In this document: piece by piece, positions 39,751 through 49,424 of the stretch
Layout of the letters: each line of letters begins with the position of its first letter
Position numbering within the stretch: position 1 is the stretch's first letter
NCBI RefSeq assembly: GCF_001524445.2
Contig: NZ_CP013418.1
Span: forward strand, 1,302,001-1,366,000
DNA length: 64,000 nt
Source: Burkholderia savannae
GTDB lineage: Bacteria; Pseudomonadota; Gammaproteobacteria; Burkholderiales; Burkholderiaceae
Reading direction: 5' to 3'
The notes under the pieces: model-generated
What the model was told of the DNA's origin: nothing
Seen by the model: only the letters and a program-made list of their open reading frames with translations
Databases searched by the model: none
Translations under genes and position numbers: made by a program

Positions 39751-39784
39751 TCGATCCTTACACAATATGTAAGGATCGATTTTG
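39751..39784. terminator. Perfect 12-bp inverted repeat between convergent genes
   Basis: TCGATCCTTACA (39751-39762) and TGTAAGGATCGA (39768-39779) flank CAATA and are followed by TTTT on the + strand. It lies between the DUF4148 gene and the end of the carnitine operon, so a terminator is likely, although the arms would also fit a protein-binding palindrome. No gene lies between 39785 and 40106. Confidence 0.55.
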
Positions 39785-40106
39785 TTCATGCGCGCCTTGC
39801 ATGCACGCGTCGTGCGCGGGCCGTATCGAGCATCGGCACGGCCCCTCCTCAGCGCGCGGCATGACGCGCATTCGGCTACAAAAACACTCGCCCGCATCCT
39901 GCCCGGTCACATTCCAATCGACGCGAACCTCTCGATTTCGCGTCGACGTCGATCGTTTCGCCCGGCTCGCATCCGCTTGCCGAGCGACGCGATGCGGCGC
40001 GTGCTGCGTGTGTATTCCCACCGCCCACCATCTTTCCCGATGCGATCGGTGAACGCTCGTCCGGCGCCGCCGTCCGAAGCGCCGCGCGTTCGGCGCACTT
40101 CACGCG

Positions 40107-41063
40107 TCACGCGCCGGGCGCGACCAGAAAATCGCATACGATCCGATGCATCCGCGCGGCCTGCGGACTCGTGTCGAGTGCGCGCCAGCAACCGTGGACG
40201 AGCCCGTCGCCGTGCCAGAAGCGCGCGACGCCGCCCGCCGATCGAATGCGCTCCGTATAGACGCGCGCATCGTCGCGCAACGGATCGTGCTCGGCGCCGA
40301 CCGCCAGCACGGGCGGCAAGCCGTCGAAGCGCCGCGCGCCGAGCGGCATCGCTTCTCGCGGCGGTTCGGCATCGCCCCAATAGAAGCGGCGATACGCGTG
40401 AACGTGCGCGAGCGTGAGCATTGGCGCGTACGCCTCCGCCTCGCGTGCGGGCGATTGCGGCTCGAAGCCGAGCATCGGATAGACGAGCGCGACCGCGCAC
40501 ACGCCGCCGCCCTCGCACCCGTCATCACCATGCGCCGCGCGACCGCCGTCGCGCAGCGCCGTCGCAACCGAAGCCGCGAGCGTGCCGCCCGCGCTGTCGC
40601 CGGCGAGCCGAAGCGGCAATGCAATCGGGCGGAACGGCAGCCGGCCGTCGAGCGCCGCGACGCAGACCTCCAGACAATCGTCGAGCGCGGCCGGCGCACG
40701 ATGCTCCGGGGCAAGCCGATAATCGACGGCGATCACGTCGAGCCCCGTGTCCGCCGCGATCCGGGCGGCGATGAGCGCGTGACTGTCGAGCGAACCGACG
40801 ACGAAGCCGCCGCCGTGAAAGAACAGCACCGTCCCGCGCGCTTCGGAGCGCCGCGAACGATAGCGCCGCAAGCCGATCGTGCGGCCGTCCGCCGCGGCGA
40901 AGTGCGCGTTGGTCACGTCGATGTCCGCAGGCAACGCGGGCCTCCACGCCGCGGCGAAGCGCTCGTAGAGCACGCGCTGTTCGGCGATCGGGCGCGATGC
41001 GGCATCGTCCGGATACCACGCGGCGACACGCGCGACGAACGCATCGATTTCCGGTTCCAGCAT
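40107..41063 (-). CDS. hocS: Short-chain acylcarnitine hydrolase (HSL-family esterase)
   Basis: A 318-residue alpha/beta hydrolase of the hormone-sensitive-lipase family. The oxyanion motif HGGG is near residue 80, the nucleophile is in LAGDSAGGT near 155, and the Asp and His come from EHDPLRDDA and WHGDGLVHG near the C-terminus. Its place at the end of caiX-cdhC-cdhA-cdhB matches the Pseudomonas aeruginosa order, where HocS cleaves short O-acylcarnitines to carnitine plus acid. The ATG at 41063 begins the conserved part; the ribosome binding site is weak and the gap to cdhB is 35 bp. Function by synteny plus family. Confidence 0.82.
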   Translation of the reverse strand: MLEPEIDAFVARVAAWYPDDAASRPIAEQRVLYERFAAAWRPALPADIDVTNAHFAAADGRTIGLRRYRSRRSEARGTVLFFHGGGFVVGSLDSHALIAARIAADTGLDVIAVDYRLAPEHRAPAALDDCLEVCVAALDGRLPFRPIALPLRLAGDSAGGTLAASVATALRDGGRAAHGDDGCEGGGVCAVALVYPMLGFEPQSPAREAEAYAPMLTLAHVHAYRRFYWGDAEPPREAMPLGARRFDGLPPVLAVGAEHDPLRDDARVYTERIRSAGGVARFWHGDGLVHGCWRALDTSPQAARMHRIVCDFLVAPGA

Positions 41064-41098
41064 CGCGCGCCTGCGTCGGTTCGTCGATCCGCGTCGCG

Positions 41099-41596
41099 TC
41101 AGCGACGCGCGGGCAGACCGATCACACGCCCGGCGTAAGCCGGCTCGGGATACCCGCGCTGCCGCGCATGCAGATTCGCGATCCGCTCGGCGACGTCGGC
41201 GTCGAACGGCGCCGCCTTCGGTCCGCTCGTGTCGACGTGCAGCAGCATCTGTTCGCTCGCCGACACCGCGCCGTCGGCCCCTTGCGCGAACATCTCGAGA
41301 TACAGATGCAGCCGCTTCGCGTCGTGCGCGAGCACGCGCGCATCGACCCGCACGCGCGTCCCCTCCTTGATCTCGTGCAGATAGTTGACATGCGCCTCGA
41401 GCGTATAGACGGAGCGGCCGCGCGCTTTGCGCGCCGCGTCGTCCAGACCGATCGCGTCGAGCAGCGCATCCGTCGCGAAGCTGAAGATCAGCAGATAGAA
41501 CGCATCGCGCAGATGCCCGTTGTAATCGACCCATTCCGCGCGCACCGTGTCGCGGTGAATCGTCAGCTCCGTCGCTTGCGTCGCGGCCGTCGTCAT
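41099..41596 (-). CDS. cdhB: Betainyl-CoA thioesterase
   Basis: A 165-residue hot-dog-fold thioesterase of the 4-hydroxybenzoyl-CoA type. The active-site strand/helix start is VRAEWVDYNGHLRDAFYL, with the Asp and the NGH loop typical of the group. In the carnitine pathway it hydrolyses betainyl-CoA to glycine betaine and CoA. It starts 2 bp after the cdhA stop, so translation is tightly linked. The family assignment is from sequence; the substrate follows from synteny with cdhC and cdhA. Confidence 0.88.
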   Translation of the reverse strand: MTTAATQATELTIHRDTVRAEWVDYNGHLRDAFYLLIFSFATDALLDAIGLDDAARKARGRSVYTLEAHVNYLHEIKEGTRVRVDARVLAHDAKRLHLYLEMFAQGADGAVSASEQMLLHVDTSGPKAAPFDADVAERIANLHARQRGYPEPAYAGRVIGLPARR

Positions 41597-41598
41597 CG

Positions 41599-42564
41599 TC
41601 AATCCTCGTAGCGCATCCCGTGGCGCGCCTTCACCGCGGCGATCGCCGCGATCACTTCGGTGATGCATTCGTCCCGATAGCGCTCGAGTTCCTTGATGCT
41701 TCGGTGTCCTTGCTGCTCGGCGGTGCCTTCGACGACGCGGTCGATCAGCGCATCGGTCAGCTTCGGCGCGACGAGCTTGGTCCAAGGCAGCTCCAGAGCG
41801 GGACCGAACTGCTGCATGAAATGACGCATGCCGGCCTCGCCGCCTGCCAGTGTATACGTGAGGAACGTGCCCATGAACGACCAGCGGATGCCCGCGCCGA
41901 AACGGATCGCGTCGTCGATCTCGCCCGTCGTCGCAACGCCTTCGTCGACGAGGTGCAGCGCCTCACGCCACAGCGCCTCGAGCAGGCGGTCCGCGATGAA
42001 GCCCGGCACTTCCTTGCGCACCCGCAGCGGCCGCATGCCGAGCGCGCGATAGACGCCGATCGCCGCATCGACGGTTTCGGGCGCGGTGCGCGCACCGCCC
42101 AGCACTTCGACGAGCGGCAGCAGATAGACCGGATTGAACGGATGGCCGACGATGCAGCGCTCGGGATGCCGCGCGCGTGCATAGAAATCCGTCGGCAGGA
42201 GGCCCGACGTCGACGACGCGATGATCGCATCGGGCTTCGCCGCCCGGCTGATCTGATCGTGCAGCTCGAGCTTCAATGCTTCGCGCTCGGGCGCGCTTTC
42301 CTGAATGAAATCGGCGCCGGCGACGCACGCTTCGATCGTCGAGACGAAACGCAAGCGCGCGGGCGACGCGCCGGACGCGAGCCCGGCGCGCTCGAGCGCG
42401 GGCCACGCGTTCTCGACGTTCGCGCGCAATTGTTGCTCCGCGCCGCCGGCGGGGTCCCAGGCGACGACGTCGAGCCCGTTCGCGAGCGCGCGCGCAACCC
42501 AGCCGCTGCCGATGACGCCCGCGCCGATCGCCGCGAACGTGTTGATTTCGGTGATGACAGCCAT
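41599..42564 (-). CDS. cdhA: L-carnitine 3-dehydrogenase
   Basis: A 321-residue NAD-dependent dehydrogenase of the 3-hydroxyacyl-CoA dehydrogenase fold, the length of characterised carnitine dehydrogenases. The Rossmann motif [11 protein letters not shown] is at residues about 13-23. The catalytic His is in [20 protein letters not shown] near 145, and the C-terminal domain has [17 protein letters not shown]. It oxidises L-carnitine to 3-dehydrocarnitine, which CdhC then cleaves. The ATG at 42564 gives the usual start right before the Rossmann strand. Confidence 0.93.
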   Translation of the reverse strand: MAVITEINTFAAIGAGVIGSGWVARALANGLDVVAWDPAGGAEQQLRANVENAWPALERAGLASGASPARLRFVSTIEACVAGADFIQESAPEREALKLELHDQISRAAKPDAIIASSTSGLLPTDFYARARHPERCIVGHPFNPVYLLPLVEVLGGARTAPETVDAAIGVYRALGMRPLRVRKEVPGFIADRLLEALWREALHLVDEGVATTGEIDDAIRFGAGIRWSFMGTFLTYTLAGGEAGMRHFMQQFGPALELPWTKLVAPKLTDALIDRVVEGTAEQQGHRSIKELERYRDECITEVIAAIAAVKARHGMRYED

Positions 42565-42670
42565 GAATCTTCGATCCTTGAACGAGAAGATGACGCGAAA
42601 GGGCCGATCCGGCGCGGCGTGCGCGCACGGCCGCTCCCGCAACGTTGTCCGGTGCTGCGCCGCGCTCGCG

Positions 42671-43600
42671 CTATGCGGATTCGGCGATCGCGCGCCGCTC
42701 GAGCGGACGCTCGCCGCGCGGCGGCAAGCCGAGCTTGCGTCGCCCTTCGGCCGGCGTCAGCACGCGAGCGCCGAGGCGCTCGACGATCTCCCGCGCGCGC
42801 TCGACGAGCGAGCCGTTCGTCGCGTGCACGCCGCGATCGAGCCACAGGTTGTCTTCGAGACCGACGCGCACGTGGCCGCCGAGCAGCATCGCCTGCGCGA
42901 CCATCGGCATCTGCATCCGGCCGATCCCGAAACCCGCCCAGTGCGCGCCGGGCGGCAGGTTGTCGACCATCGCCTTCATCGTGCCGGTGTCGGCGGGCGC
43001 GCCCCACGGAATGCCGAGGCAAAGCTGGAAGAGCGGCGGATCGTCGAGGAGTCCTTCTTTCAGCAGTTGCTTCGCGAACCACAGATGGCCCGTGTCGAAG
43101 ATCTCGAGCTCGGGCTTCACGCCCAGTTCCCGGATTCGCTTCGCGCCCGCGCGCAATTGCGCAGGCGTCGATACGTAGATGTAATCGCCGTCGCCGAAAT
43201 TCAGCGTCCCGCAATCGAGCGTGCAGATCTCGGGCAGCAGCTCCTCGACGTGCACGAGCCGCGTCAATCCGCCGACAAGGTCCGTGCCCTTGCCGAAGCG
43301 CATCGGGTCTTCGCCCGCGCCGATCTCGAGATCGCCCCCCATGCCGGCCGTCAGATTGATGATGACGTCGACGTCGGCCGAGCGAATCCGGTCGACCACC
43401 TCGCGATACAACTTCGGATCGCGGCTGCCGCGGCCCGTCAGCGGATCGCGCACGTGGCAGTGCGCGACCGTCGCGCCCGCCTTCGCGGCTTCGATCGCCG
43501 CATCGGCGATCTGCTTCGGCGTGACCGGTATCGCCGGATGCTTGCCGACCGTGTCGCCCGCACCCGTCACCGCGCACGTCACAATGACTTCCTGATTCAT
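42671..43600 (-). CDS. cdhC: 3-Dehydrocarnitine:acetyl-CoA cleavage enzyme (BKACE family)
   Basis: A 309-residue beta-keto-acid cleavage enzyme (DUF849). The zinc His pair is in [10 protein letters not shown] near residue 47, with further conserved [18 protein letters not shown] and [13 protein letters not shown] containing the Glu ligand near 250. It reacts 3-dehydrocarnitine with acetyl-CoA to give betainyl-CoA and acetoacetate (known for this family and pathway). The ATG at 43600 follows GAGGCGACAGCG. Between caiX and cdhA, the order equals that in P. aeruginosa. Confidence 0.93.
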   Translation of the reverse strand: MNQEVIVTCAVTGAGDTVGKHPAIPVTPKQIADAAIEAAKAGATVAHCHVRDPLTGRGSRDPKLYREVVDRIRSADVDVIINLTAGMGGDLEIGAGEDPMRFGKGTDLVGGLTRLVHVEELLPEICTLDCGTLNFGDGDYIYVSTPAQLRAGAKRIRELGVKPELEIFDTGHLWFAKQLLKEGLLDDPPLFQLCLGIPWGAPADTGTMKAMVDNLPPGAHWAGFGIGRMQMPMVAQAMLLGGHVRVGLEDNLWLDRGVHATNGSLVERAREIVERLGARVLTPAEGRRKLGLPPRGERPLERRAIAESA

Positions 43601-43679
43601 CGCTGTCGCCTCGTTCAGATTCAAATTCGAATTCGGATGCGCGCCGCCGCGCCGATATCATGGGCGGCGAACCTTAGGC

Positions 43680-44630
43680 TCAGAGCCCCAGATAAGCCTT
43701 CACCGCGGCAAGACCATCCCTGCCGTCGTAGGTCTTCACGCCGGCAAGCCAAGCGTCGAGCGCCTGCGGGTTCTTCTTGAGGTACGCCTTCGCGGCTTCC
43801 GCCGGCTTCACCTTGTTCATCACCGCCTGCATCAACTGGTTCTCCATTTGCGTCGTGAAGCGCAAATTGCCGACGAGCTTGCCCGCGTTCGGGCAACGCG
43901 TCATGTAGTCGGGCGCCGTCAGCGTATACACGCGCGCTTCGCCGTAGTTCGGACCGAACGCCGCGTCGCCGCCCGACAGATAGTTCATGCTGATCTGAAT
44001 GTTCATCGGATGCGGCTCCCAGCCGAGGAACACGACCCACTTCTTGTCGCGGATCGCGCGTTCGACCGTGACGAGCATCCCCGCCTCGCTCGACTCGACG
44101 AGCTTGAAGCCGCCGAGCCCGTACTGGTTCGTGTCGATCATCTTCTGGATCGTCGCGTTCGCGCTGCTGCCGGGCTCGATCCCGTAGATCTTGCCGTCCA
44201 GCTCGGCGCGGTGCTTCGCGATGTCGTCGAACGATTTCAGCCCGGCTTGATACACGTAGGCCGGCACCGCGAGCGTCGCCTTCGCGCCCGACAGATTCGG
44301 CGGCTCGACAACGGCGATCGACTTCGAATCGAGGAACGGCTGCAGTTGATGCTGCTGCACCGGCCACCAGTAGCCGAGCGACACGTCGAGCTGCTTGTTC
44401 TTGAGGCCTGCGAACGATATCGGCACGGACGAGATCGTCGTCGTCGGCTTGTAGCCGAGACCGTCGAACAGCAGCGACGCGAGTGCCGTCGTCGACGTGA
44501 TGTCGGTCCAGCCGATGTCCGCGAAACGCACGTTGCGGCATGCGGCCGAATCCTGCGCGAAGGACGGCAGCGGCAGCGCGCATGCGATGGCGAGCGCGGC
44601 GCCGAGTACGAGTGTCGTGGTGGACTTCAT
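43680..44630 (-). CDS. caiX: Carnitine-binding periplasmic protein of an ABC importer
   Basis: A 316-residue OpuAC-type binding protein. The signal peptide is about residues 1-24 (TTLVLGAALAIACALPLPSFA). Aromatic-cage residues for quaternary amines are visible, including W204 in FLGWEPHPMN and LGYWWPVQQHQ near 90. It is first in the carnitine operon, divergent from cdhR, and has GGGAGG before the ATG at 44630. No permease or ATPase gene is adjacent, so it must dock on a choline/betaine transporter encoded elsewhere, as CaiX does with CbcWV. A decayed copy of its C-terminal half lies at 50795-51255. Confidence 0.92.
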   Translation of the reverse strand: MKSTTTLVLGAALAIACALPLPSFAQDSAACRNVRFADIGWTDITSTTALASLLFDGLGYKPTTTISSVPISFAGLKNKQLDVSLGYWWPVQQHQLQPFLDSKSIAVVEPPNLSGAKATLAVPAYVYQAGLKSFDDIAKHRAELDGKIYGIEPGSSANATIQKMIDTNQYGLGGFKLVESSEAGMLVTVERAIRDKKWVVFLGWEPHPMNIQISMNYLSGGDAAFGPNYGEARVYTLTAPDYMTRCPNAGKLVGNLRFTTQMENQLMQAVMNKVKPAEAAKAYLKKNPQALDAWLAGVKTYDGRDGLAAVKAYLGL

Positions 44631-44894
44631 GGTGGCCTCCCTGTTCGACGGATTCCGCAGGCAATTCAAGGGGACGACAGGCCTGCACCGTGGGCTCAAA
44701 GTTAACGGGCCATATTCGCGGCAAGGCGACCGACGGCGACCTTTTCTTGCCTGTTTGCGACTATGCGTAAAAACCATTAGATCGACGAATCGTCAGGCAT
44801 GGCGGCGATTGATCGGCATGTATCGCGCGACGCGCCTTGCCTGCCTGCGTCCTGCTTGCTACGCTCGGCCCATTGCTTCCGAAGCACACGCGCG
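44631..44894. promoter_or_regulatory. Divergent control region caiX / cdhR
   Basis: 264 bp between the divergent starts, presumably holding the CdhR-dependent carnitine promoter and that of cdhR. No clear operator or -10/-35 pair could be pinned down; the AT-richer part is around 44760-44790. Confidence 0.45.
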
Positions 44895-45839
44895 ATGCCA
44901 GAAGAGTTCCATTTCCTGCTGATGCCCGGTTTCTCCGCGCTAGGCTTCATGTCCGCCGTCGAGCCGCTGCGCGTCGCGAACCGCTTCAGGCCGAATCTCT
45001 ATCGCTGGCGCATCGTGAGCGCAGACGGCGCGCCCGTCGTCGCGAGCAACGGCATCTCGCTGAACGCGGACGCCGCGTTCGCACAGATCGAGCATGCGCA
45101 CACGATCTTCGTGATCGCGGGCTTCGACCCGCTCGCGTGCTACACACGCACGCTCGGCGACTGGCTCAAGCGCGAGTATCGGCGCGGCGCGACGACGGGC
45201 GGCATCGACACCGGCAGCTTCGTGCTCGCGGAAGCGGGAATCTTCGACGCGTCGCATGCGCTGACGCTGCACTGGGAAGCGCTCGCCGCGTTCCAGGAGC
45301 GCTATCCGCGCCTGAAAACGACGCAGGAGTTGTTCGAGATCGACGAGCGGCGCATCACCTGCGCGGGCGGCACCGCGTCGATCGACATGATGCTCGACCT
45401 GATCGGCCGCCGGCACGGCGCCGATCTCGCCGCGACGATCTCCGAGCAGTTCGTGCTGAGCCGAATCCGCCAGCGCTCCGATCGCCAGCGGCTCGAGATC
45501 GCCGCGCGCTACGGGGTACACAACCGCAAGCTGATCCAGGTGATCGGAACGATGGAGCATCACATGGAAAGCCCGCTGCCGTCCGACACGCTCGCGCAGG
45601 CAGTCGGCGTCACGCGCCGCCAGCTCGAGCGGCTGTTCAGCACGATCCTCGGCGATACGCCGACGCGTTTCTATTTGCGCCTGCGGCTCGATCGCGCGCG
45701 CGAACTTCTTCAGCAGACCGATATGACGGTCGCCGCTGTATGCGCGGCATGCGGCTTCGAATCGCCTTCGCATTTTTCCCGCACTTATCGCGCGCAATTC
45801 GGCGCGAGCCCGAGAAGCGACCGCAATACGCTGCGCTGA
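44895..45839 (+). CDS. cdhR: GlxA-family AraC regulator of carnitine catabolism
   Basis: A 314-residue regulator with an N-terminal DJ-1/PfpI-like amidase-fold domain (FHFLLMPGFSALGFMSAVEPLRVANRF at the start, split by variable residues, and a GGIDTGSFVLAEAG elbow) and a C-terminal pair of AraC helix-turn-helix units (LAQAVGVTRRQLERLF and VAAVCAACGFESPSHFSRTYR). This is the architecture of CdhR and GbdR. Divergence from caiX-cdhCAB-hocS identifies it as the carnitine-responsive activator. The ATG at 44895 begins the domain; the upstream open frame has no family match. Confidence 0.9.
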   Translation: MPEEFHFLLMPGFSALGFMSAVEPLRVANRFRPNLYRWRIVSADGAPVVASNGISLNADAAFAQIEHAHTIFVIAGFDPLACYTRTLGDWLKREYRRGATTGGIDTGSFVLAEAGIFDASHALTLHWEALAAFQERYPRLKTTQELFEIDERRITCAGGTASIDMMLDLIGRRHGADLAATISEQFVLSRIRQRSDRQRLEIAARYGVHNRKLIQVIGTMEHHMESPLPSDTLAQAVGVTRRQLERLFSTILGDTPTRFYLRLRLDRARELLQQTDMTVAAVCAACGFESPSHFSRTYRAQFGASPRSDRNTLR

Positions 45840-46325
45840 ACCGCATGCTGCGCTGAGCCGGACGCGTTGCCGCAACCGCGATTGCGGCGGTGCAAAATCG
45901 CGCGCCGCCAGACCGTTTTCGCTTATCGAACCGCCCCTCGAAAATAATTCGAAATATCATTGAAAATATTCTGTAACATGTTCTAAAAATAGATAGGCAG
46001 ACTAACGACGTGAAATTCCAGTACGGCTGGTCATTTGCCGAATAGAAAAGCAGCATTCCAAATATTTATTCCGAGGGGTTTGTAATGACGATGCTCATAC
46101 AGCCATCGCAGCGCTTGCCGTTTGCTCCGCCCGCCGCTCTCTGGCGGTTCCCCGTCCCTCCACCCCGCACGCTTCGCGCGCGCTGATTCCTCTCGGCGTC
46201 GCGCCGCTTTCGTTGTTGTTTCGCCCGCCTGCACCAGCCCGTCGAGGCCGGCGCACGGGCCAGGTCGTCCCTGCGGTTCCCGTGGTTTCGTTTGTTATCC
46301 AAACCTTTGAAGACGAGGACAATCT
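45840..46325. other. AT-rich leader region of the secreted protease gene
   Basis: About 490 bp without a standard gene. The segment 45940-46080 is strongly AT-rich and probably contains the promoter of the downstream metalloprotease gene, giving a long leader that includes the possible 33-codon ORF at 46085-46186. Confidence 0.5.
46085..46186 (+). CDS. Possible 33-residue leader ORF before the metalloprotease
   Basis: ATG at 46085 has GAGGGG at suitable spacing. The frame encodes a short Pro/Arg-rich peptide (beginning MTMLIQPSQRL) ending 139 bp before the protease start. It may be a leader ORF or chance; there is no other evidence. Confidence 0.25.
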   Translation: MTMLIQPSQRLPFAPPAALWRFPVPPPRTLRAR

Positions 46326-48029
46326 ATGCAAACATCCGTCAAAGCGTTGCCGTTCGCACTGAGCCTTGCCATCGGCCTCGGCGCCGCGCTGCCTGCGTGG
46401 GCCGATTCGAAGGCCCCGAATCCGCAAGAAGAAAGCCGCCGCGCGAGCCTCACGCGCGGCGTCGTGCCGCCCGTGGAGAAGGCCGGCAAAACCGGGCAGT
46501 TCCGCCCGGGCGCCGTCGCCGTCACGCTCGCAAGCCCGTCGTTCCACGCGAAGAAATCCGACGCGGCGACGATGGCGCGCGAGTTCGTCGCCGCGCGCGC
46601 CACGCAGCTCGGCCTCGACAAGACGGCGCTCTCGAATCTCGTCGTCGCGTCCGAACGCGCCGACGCCGATTTCACCGTCGTCCGCTTCCAGCAGCGCGCC
46701 GCGGGCCTGCCTGTCTACGATAGCGACATCGCCGTCACGGTCGCGTCCGACGGCCGCGTGCTGTACGTCGCGAGCAACGCGGTGAACGGCGTCGCCGCCG
46801 TGTCGAGCAAGACGCAGGCGGTCGACGAGCAGCAGGCGCTCGATCGTGCGCGCGCATACCTCGGCGTCGGCGGCTTCGCGAGCGTGCAGTCGCAACTCGT
46901 CGCTTTCGTCGACGGCGCGGGCACCCATACCGCGTGGAAGGTTCGCGGCAAGCCGCAGGACAGCCTGCGCGGCGATTGGGAACTGATCATCGACGCGAAC
47001 AGCGGTGAAGTGCTGCGCGCCGAAGACAAGGCATCCTATGCAACGGACGGAACCGGGCTCGTGTTCCTGCCGGACCCGCTGTCGTCGACCAAAAGCAGCT
47101 ACGGCAGCACCGGCTACAAGGACAACAACGACGCCGACTCACCGCAATTGAACGCCGCGCGCGTGCGCGTGACGCTCAAGGATCTCGCGCAGACGAGCGG
47201 CGGCTACAAGCTGACGGGGCCGTACGCGTCGTGCATCGACTTCGATTCGCCGTTCGACAACGCGTGCCCGGTGCAGTCGTCGCCGACCTTCGACTTCACG
47301 CGCTCGAACCTGTACTTCGAAGCGGTGAACGCGTACTACCACATCGACACCTTCCTGCGCTACGTGAACCTCACGCTCGGCATCAAAGCGTTGCCCTATC
47401 AGTATTCCGGCGGCGTCCAGTACGATCCGCACGGCGAATCCGGCGCCGACAATTCGTCGTATTCGTCTGGCTCGGGCCGGTTGTCGTTCGGCCAGGGCGG
47501 CGTCGACGACGCCGAGGACGCGGACGTCGTGATTCACGAGCTCGGCCACGGTATCCACGACTGGATCACGAACGGCGGGTTGTCTCAGGTCGAGGGCCTG
47601 TCCGAAGGCACGGGCGATTACCTCGCGGCTGCGTACAGCCGCGATTTCAATCAATGGAGCCCGTCCGACGCGCAATATAACTGGGTCTACAACTGGGACG
47701 GCCACAACGAGTTCTGGCCCGGCCGCGTCACGAACTACAACGTCGGCCGCACGTATGCGCAGGTCCGCAATTCCGAGATCCACACGGCCGGCCAGTACTG
47801 GGCGTCGTGCAACATAGTCGCGCGCGACGCGATCGGCGGCACGGCGATGGACAAGGCATTCCTGAAGGGGCTGTCGATGACGAACAGCTCGACAAACCAG
47901 AAGGCCGCGGCTCAGGCCGTGCTGACCGCGGCGGCGGCTCTCGGCTACAGCAGCGCGCAGCTCGATGCGATCGGCAACGCGTACAACAAGAGCTGCACCT
48001 ACGGCGTGACCGTGCCGCAAAAGCTGTAA
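46326..48029 (+). CDS. Secreted zinc metalloprotease (thermolysin/fungalysin-like, FTP propeptide)
   Basis: A 567-residue exported protease. The signal peptide is about residues 1-26. An FTP/PepSY-type inhibitory propeptide follows (about 70-245, with FQQRAAGLPVYDSDIAV). The catalytic domain carries HELGHGIHDW, an HExxH zinc site, near residue 405, and the third ligand Glu in EGLSEGTGDYLAAAY about 20 residues later, the gluzincin pattern. Cys pairs near the end could form disulfides. It should be autoprocessed and act outside the cell on proteins or peptides. A secreted aminopeptidase gene follows 108 bp downstream, a functional pairing for extracellular protein digestion. Confidence 0.92.
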   Translation: MQTSVKALPFALSLAIGLGAALPAWADSKAPNPQEESRRASLTRGVVPPVEKAGKTGQFRPGAVAVTLASPSFHAKKSDAATMAREFVAARATQLGLDKTALSNLVVASERADADFTVVRFQQRAAGLPVYDSDIAVTVASDGRVLYVASNAVNGVAAVSSKTQAVDEQQALDRARAYLGVGGFASVQSQLVAFVDGAGTHTAWKVRGKPQDSLRGDWELIIDANSGEVLRAEDKASYATDGTGLVFLPDPLSSTKSSYGSTGYKDNNDADSPQLNAARVRVTLKDLAQTSGGYKLTGPYASCIDFDSPFDNACPVQSSPTFDFTRSNLYFEAVNAYYHIDTFLRYVNLTLGIKALPYQYSGGVQYDPHGESGADNSSYSSGSGRLSFGQGGVDDAEDADVVIHELGHGIHDWITNGGLSQVEGLSEGTGDYLAAAYSRDFNQWSPSDAQYNWVYNWDGHNEFWPGRVTNYNVGRTYAQVRNSEIHTAGQYWASCNIVARDAIGGTAMDKAFLKGLSMTNSSTNQKAAAQAVLTAAAALGYSSAQLDAIGNAYNKSCTYGVTVPQKL

Positions 48030-48069
48030 CCCGCATCGAGAAAAAGACCTAAGCGACAACGTACGCGGA

Positions 48070-48094
48070 GCGCGCGGCGCGATCTGCCGCGCGC
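48070..48094 (+). terminator. GC-rich hairpin between the two secreted peptidase genes
   Basis: GCGCGCGGC (48070-48078) and GCCGCGCGC (48086-48094) form a 9-bp stem with a 7-nt loop and no T run. It may partly end or stabilise the protease message while allowing read-through into the aminopeptidase gene. Confidence 0.45.
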
Positions 48095-48137
48095 CCTTCC
48101 CCACGACCGTATCTCCCTCAACCTGAGGAGATCGAAC

Positions 48138-49364
48138 ATGTCCAAGCTCCAGCACGTCGCCGCCGCGGTATGCGGCGCCCTCTACGTGTCGGCCGCCCAC
48201 GCCGCGCCGGTGTGGATCACGCTCGCCGATCCCGCGTTCCGCGAACTGCGCCTGATCGATCCCGCCGCGACGAGCCGCTACAGCACGGCCGTCGCGACGG
48301 GCAACGCCGCACGCACCGAGACGGTCCACGTCGCGCAAATCGACGATTCGCAGCTCGAATCGCTGTCTCAGGCGATACGCCGCACGCGCGGCCACGGCCC
48401 CGGCTTCTTCGTCCACGCCACATTCGACGAAGCGCGCACGTCGCTGCAACCGAGTGCCGCCAAGCAGGCGGCCGCGATCGACTACCCGATCACCAACTCC
48501 CAGCAGGTCCGCAACTGGATCTCGCAACTGCAGGCGAGCAACATCGTCAGCACGATCGTGTCGCTGTCCGGCTTCACGAACCGTTACTACACGACGTCGC
48601 ACGGCGTCGCCGCATCAGACTGGCTCGCGCAGCAGTGGAAGCAGCTCGCCGGCTCGCGCGCCGACGTGACCGTCGAGCAGTTCACGCACACCAGCTGGCC
48701 GCAAAAATCCGTGATCCTGACGATCAAGGGAAGCGATCCGGGCGCGGGCGTCGTCGTGATCGGCGGCCATCTCGATTCGACGGTCGGCCGCACGAGCGAA
48801 AACACGCGCGCGCCGGGCGCCGACGACGACGCGTCCGGCATCGCGAGCCTTACCGAAGCGCTGCGCGTGCTGCTCACCAACCGCTATCAGCCCACGCGCA
48901 CGCTGAAGTTCATCGGCTATGCTGCGGAAGAAGCAGGCCTGCTCGGTTCGCAGGCGATCGCGAAGCAGTTCAGGGCGCAGAACGTGAACGTGGTCGGTGC
49001 GTTCCAGCTGGACATGACGAACTACAAGGGAGATCCGAAGGACATCTACCTGATTACCGACTACACCAACTCAGCGCAAAACACGTATCTCGCGAACCTG
49101 GCGAAAACCTATCTGCCCGAGCTGACGGTGGGCACTTCGCAATGCGGGTACGCGTGTTCCGATCACGCATCGTGGAACGCGCAAGGCTATCCGGCATCGT
49201 TCCCGTTCGAAGCGGACCAGAACGACAATCCGTACATCCACTCCGCGTACGACACGCTCGACCGGTCGGACTCACAGGGCAATCACGCACTGAAGTTCGG
49301 CAAGCTCGCGCTCGCGTATGCGGCCGAGCTGGGCGGCGGACTGACGCCGTCCGCCAAGCGGTAA
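48138..49364 (+). CDS. Secreted M28-family aminopeptidase (bacterial leucyl aminopeptidase type)
   Basis: A 408-residue exported exopeptidase. The signal peptide is residues 1-22 (VAAAVCGALYVSAAHA). All two-zinc ligands are visible in order: His/Asp in IGGHLDSTVG, bridging Asp in APGADDDASGIAS, catalytic Glu pair in GYAAEEAGLLGS, Asp in FQLDMTNYKG and His in ACSDHASWNAQG. It releases N-terminal hydrophobic residues in homologues. GAGGAG precedes the ATG at 48138. With the metalloprotease just upstream it should break extracellular proteins into free amino acids. Confidence 0.93.
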   Translation: MSKLQHVAAAVCGALYVSAAHAAPVWITLADPAFRELRLIDPAATSRYSTAVATGNAARTETVHVAQIDDSQLESLSQAIRRTRGHGPGFFVHATFDEARTSLQPSAAKQAAAIDYPITNSQQVRNWISQLQASNIVSTIVSLSGFTNRYYTTSHGVAASDWLAQQWKQLAGSRADVTVEQFTHTSWPQKSVILTIKGSDPGAGVVVIGGHLDSTVGRTSENTRAPGADDDASGIASLTEALRVLLTNRYQPTRTLKFIGYAAEEAGLLGSQAIAKQFRAQNVNVVGAFQLDMTNYKGDPKDIYLITDYTNSAQNTYLANLAKTYLPELTVGTSQCGYACSDHASWNAQGYPASFPFEADQNDNPYIHSAYDTLDRSDSQGNHALKFGKLALAYAAELGGGLTPSAKR

Positions 49365-49371
49365 GCCGCGA

Positions 49372-49402
49372 CGGGAGCGGCGCGCATCGCACGCCGCTCC
49401 CG
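49372..49402. terminator. Bidirectional hairpin between the aminopeptidase and porin genes
   Basis: CGGGAGCGGCG (49372-49382) and CGCCGCTCCCG (49392-49402) form a perfect 11-bp stem with a 9-nt loop in the 60-bp convergent gap. There is no T run, but the position fits a shared terminator. Confidence 0.6.
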
Positions 49403-49424
49403 AGCCGGAGCGCGTCGCCGCGGG

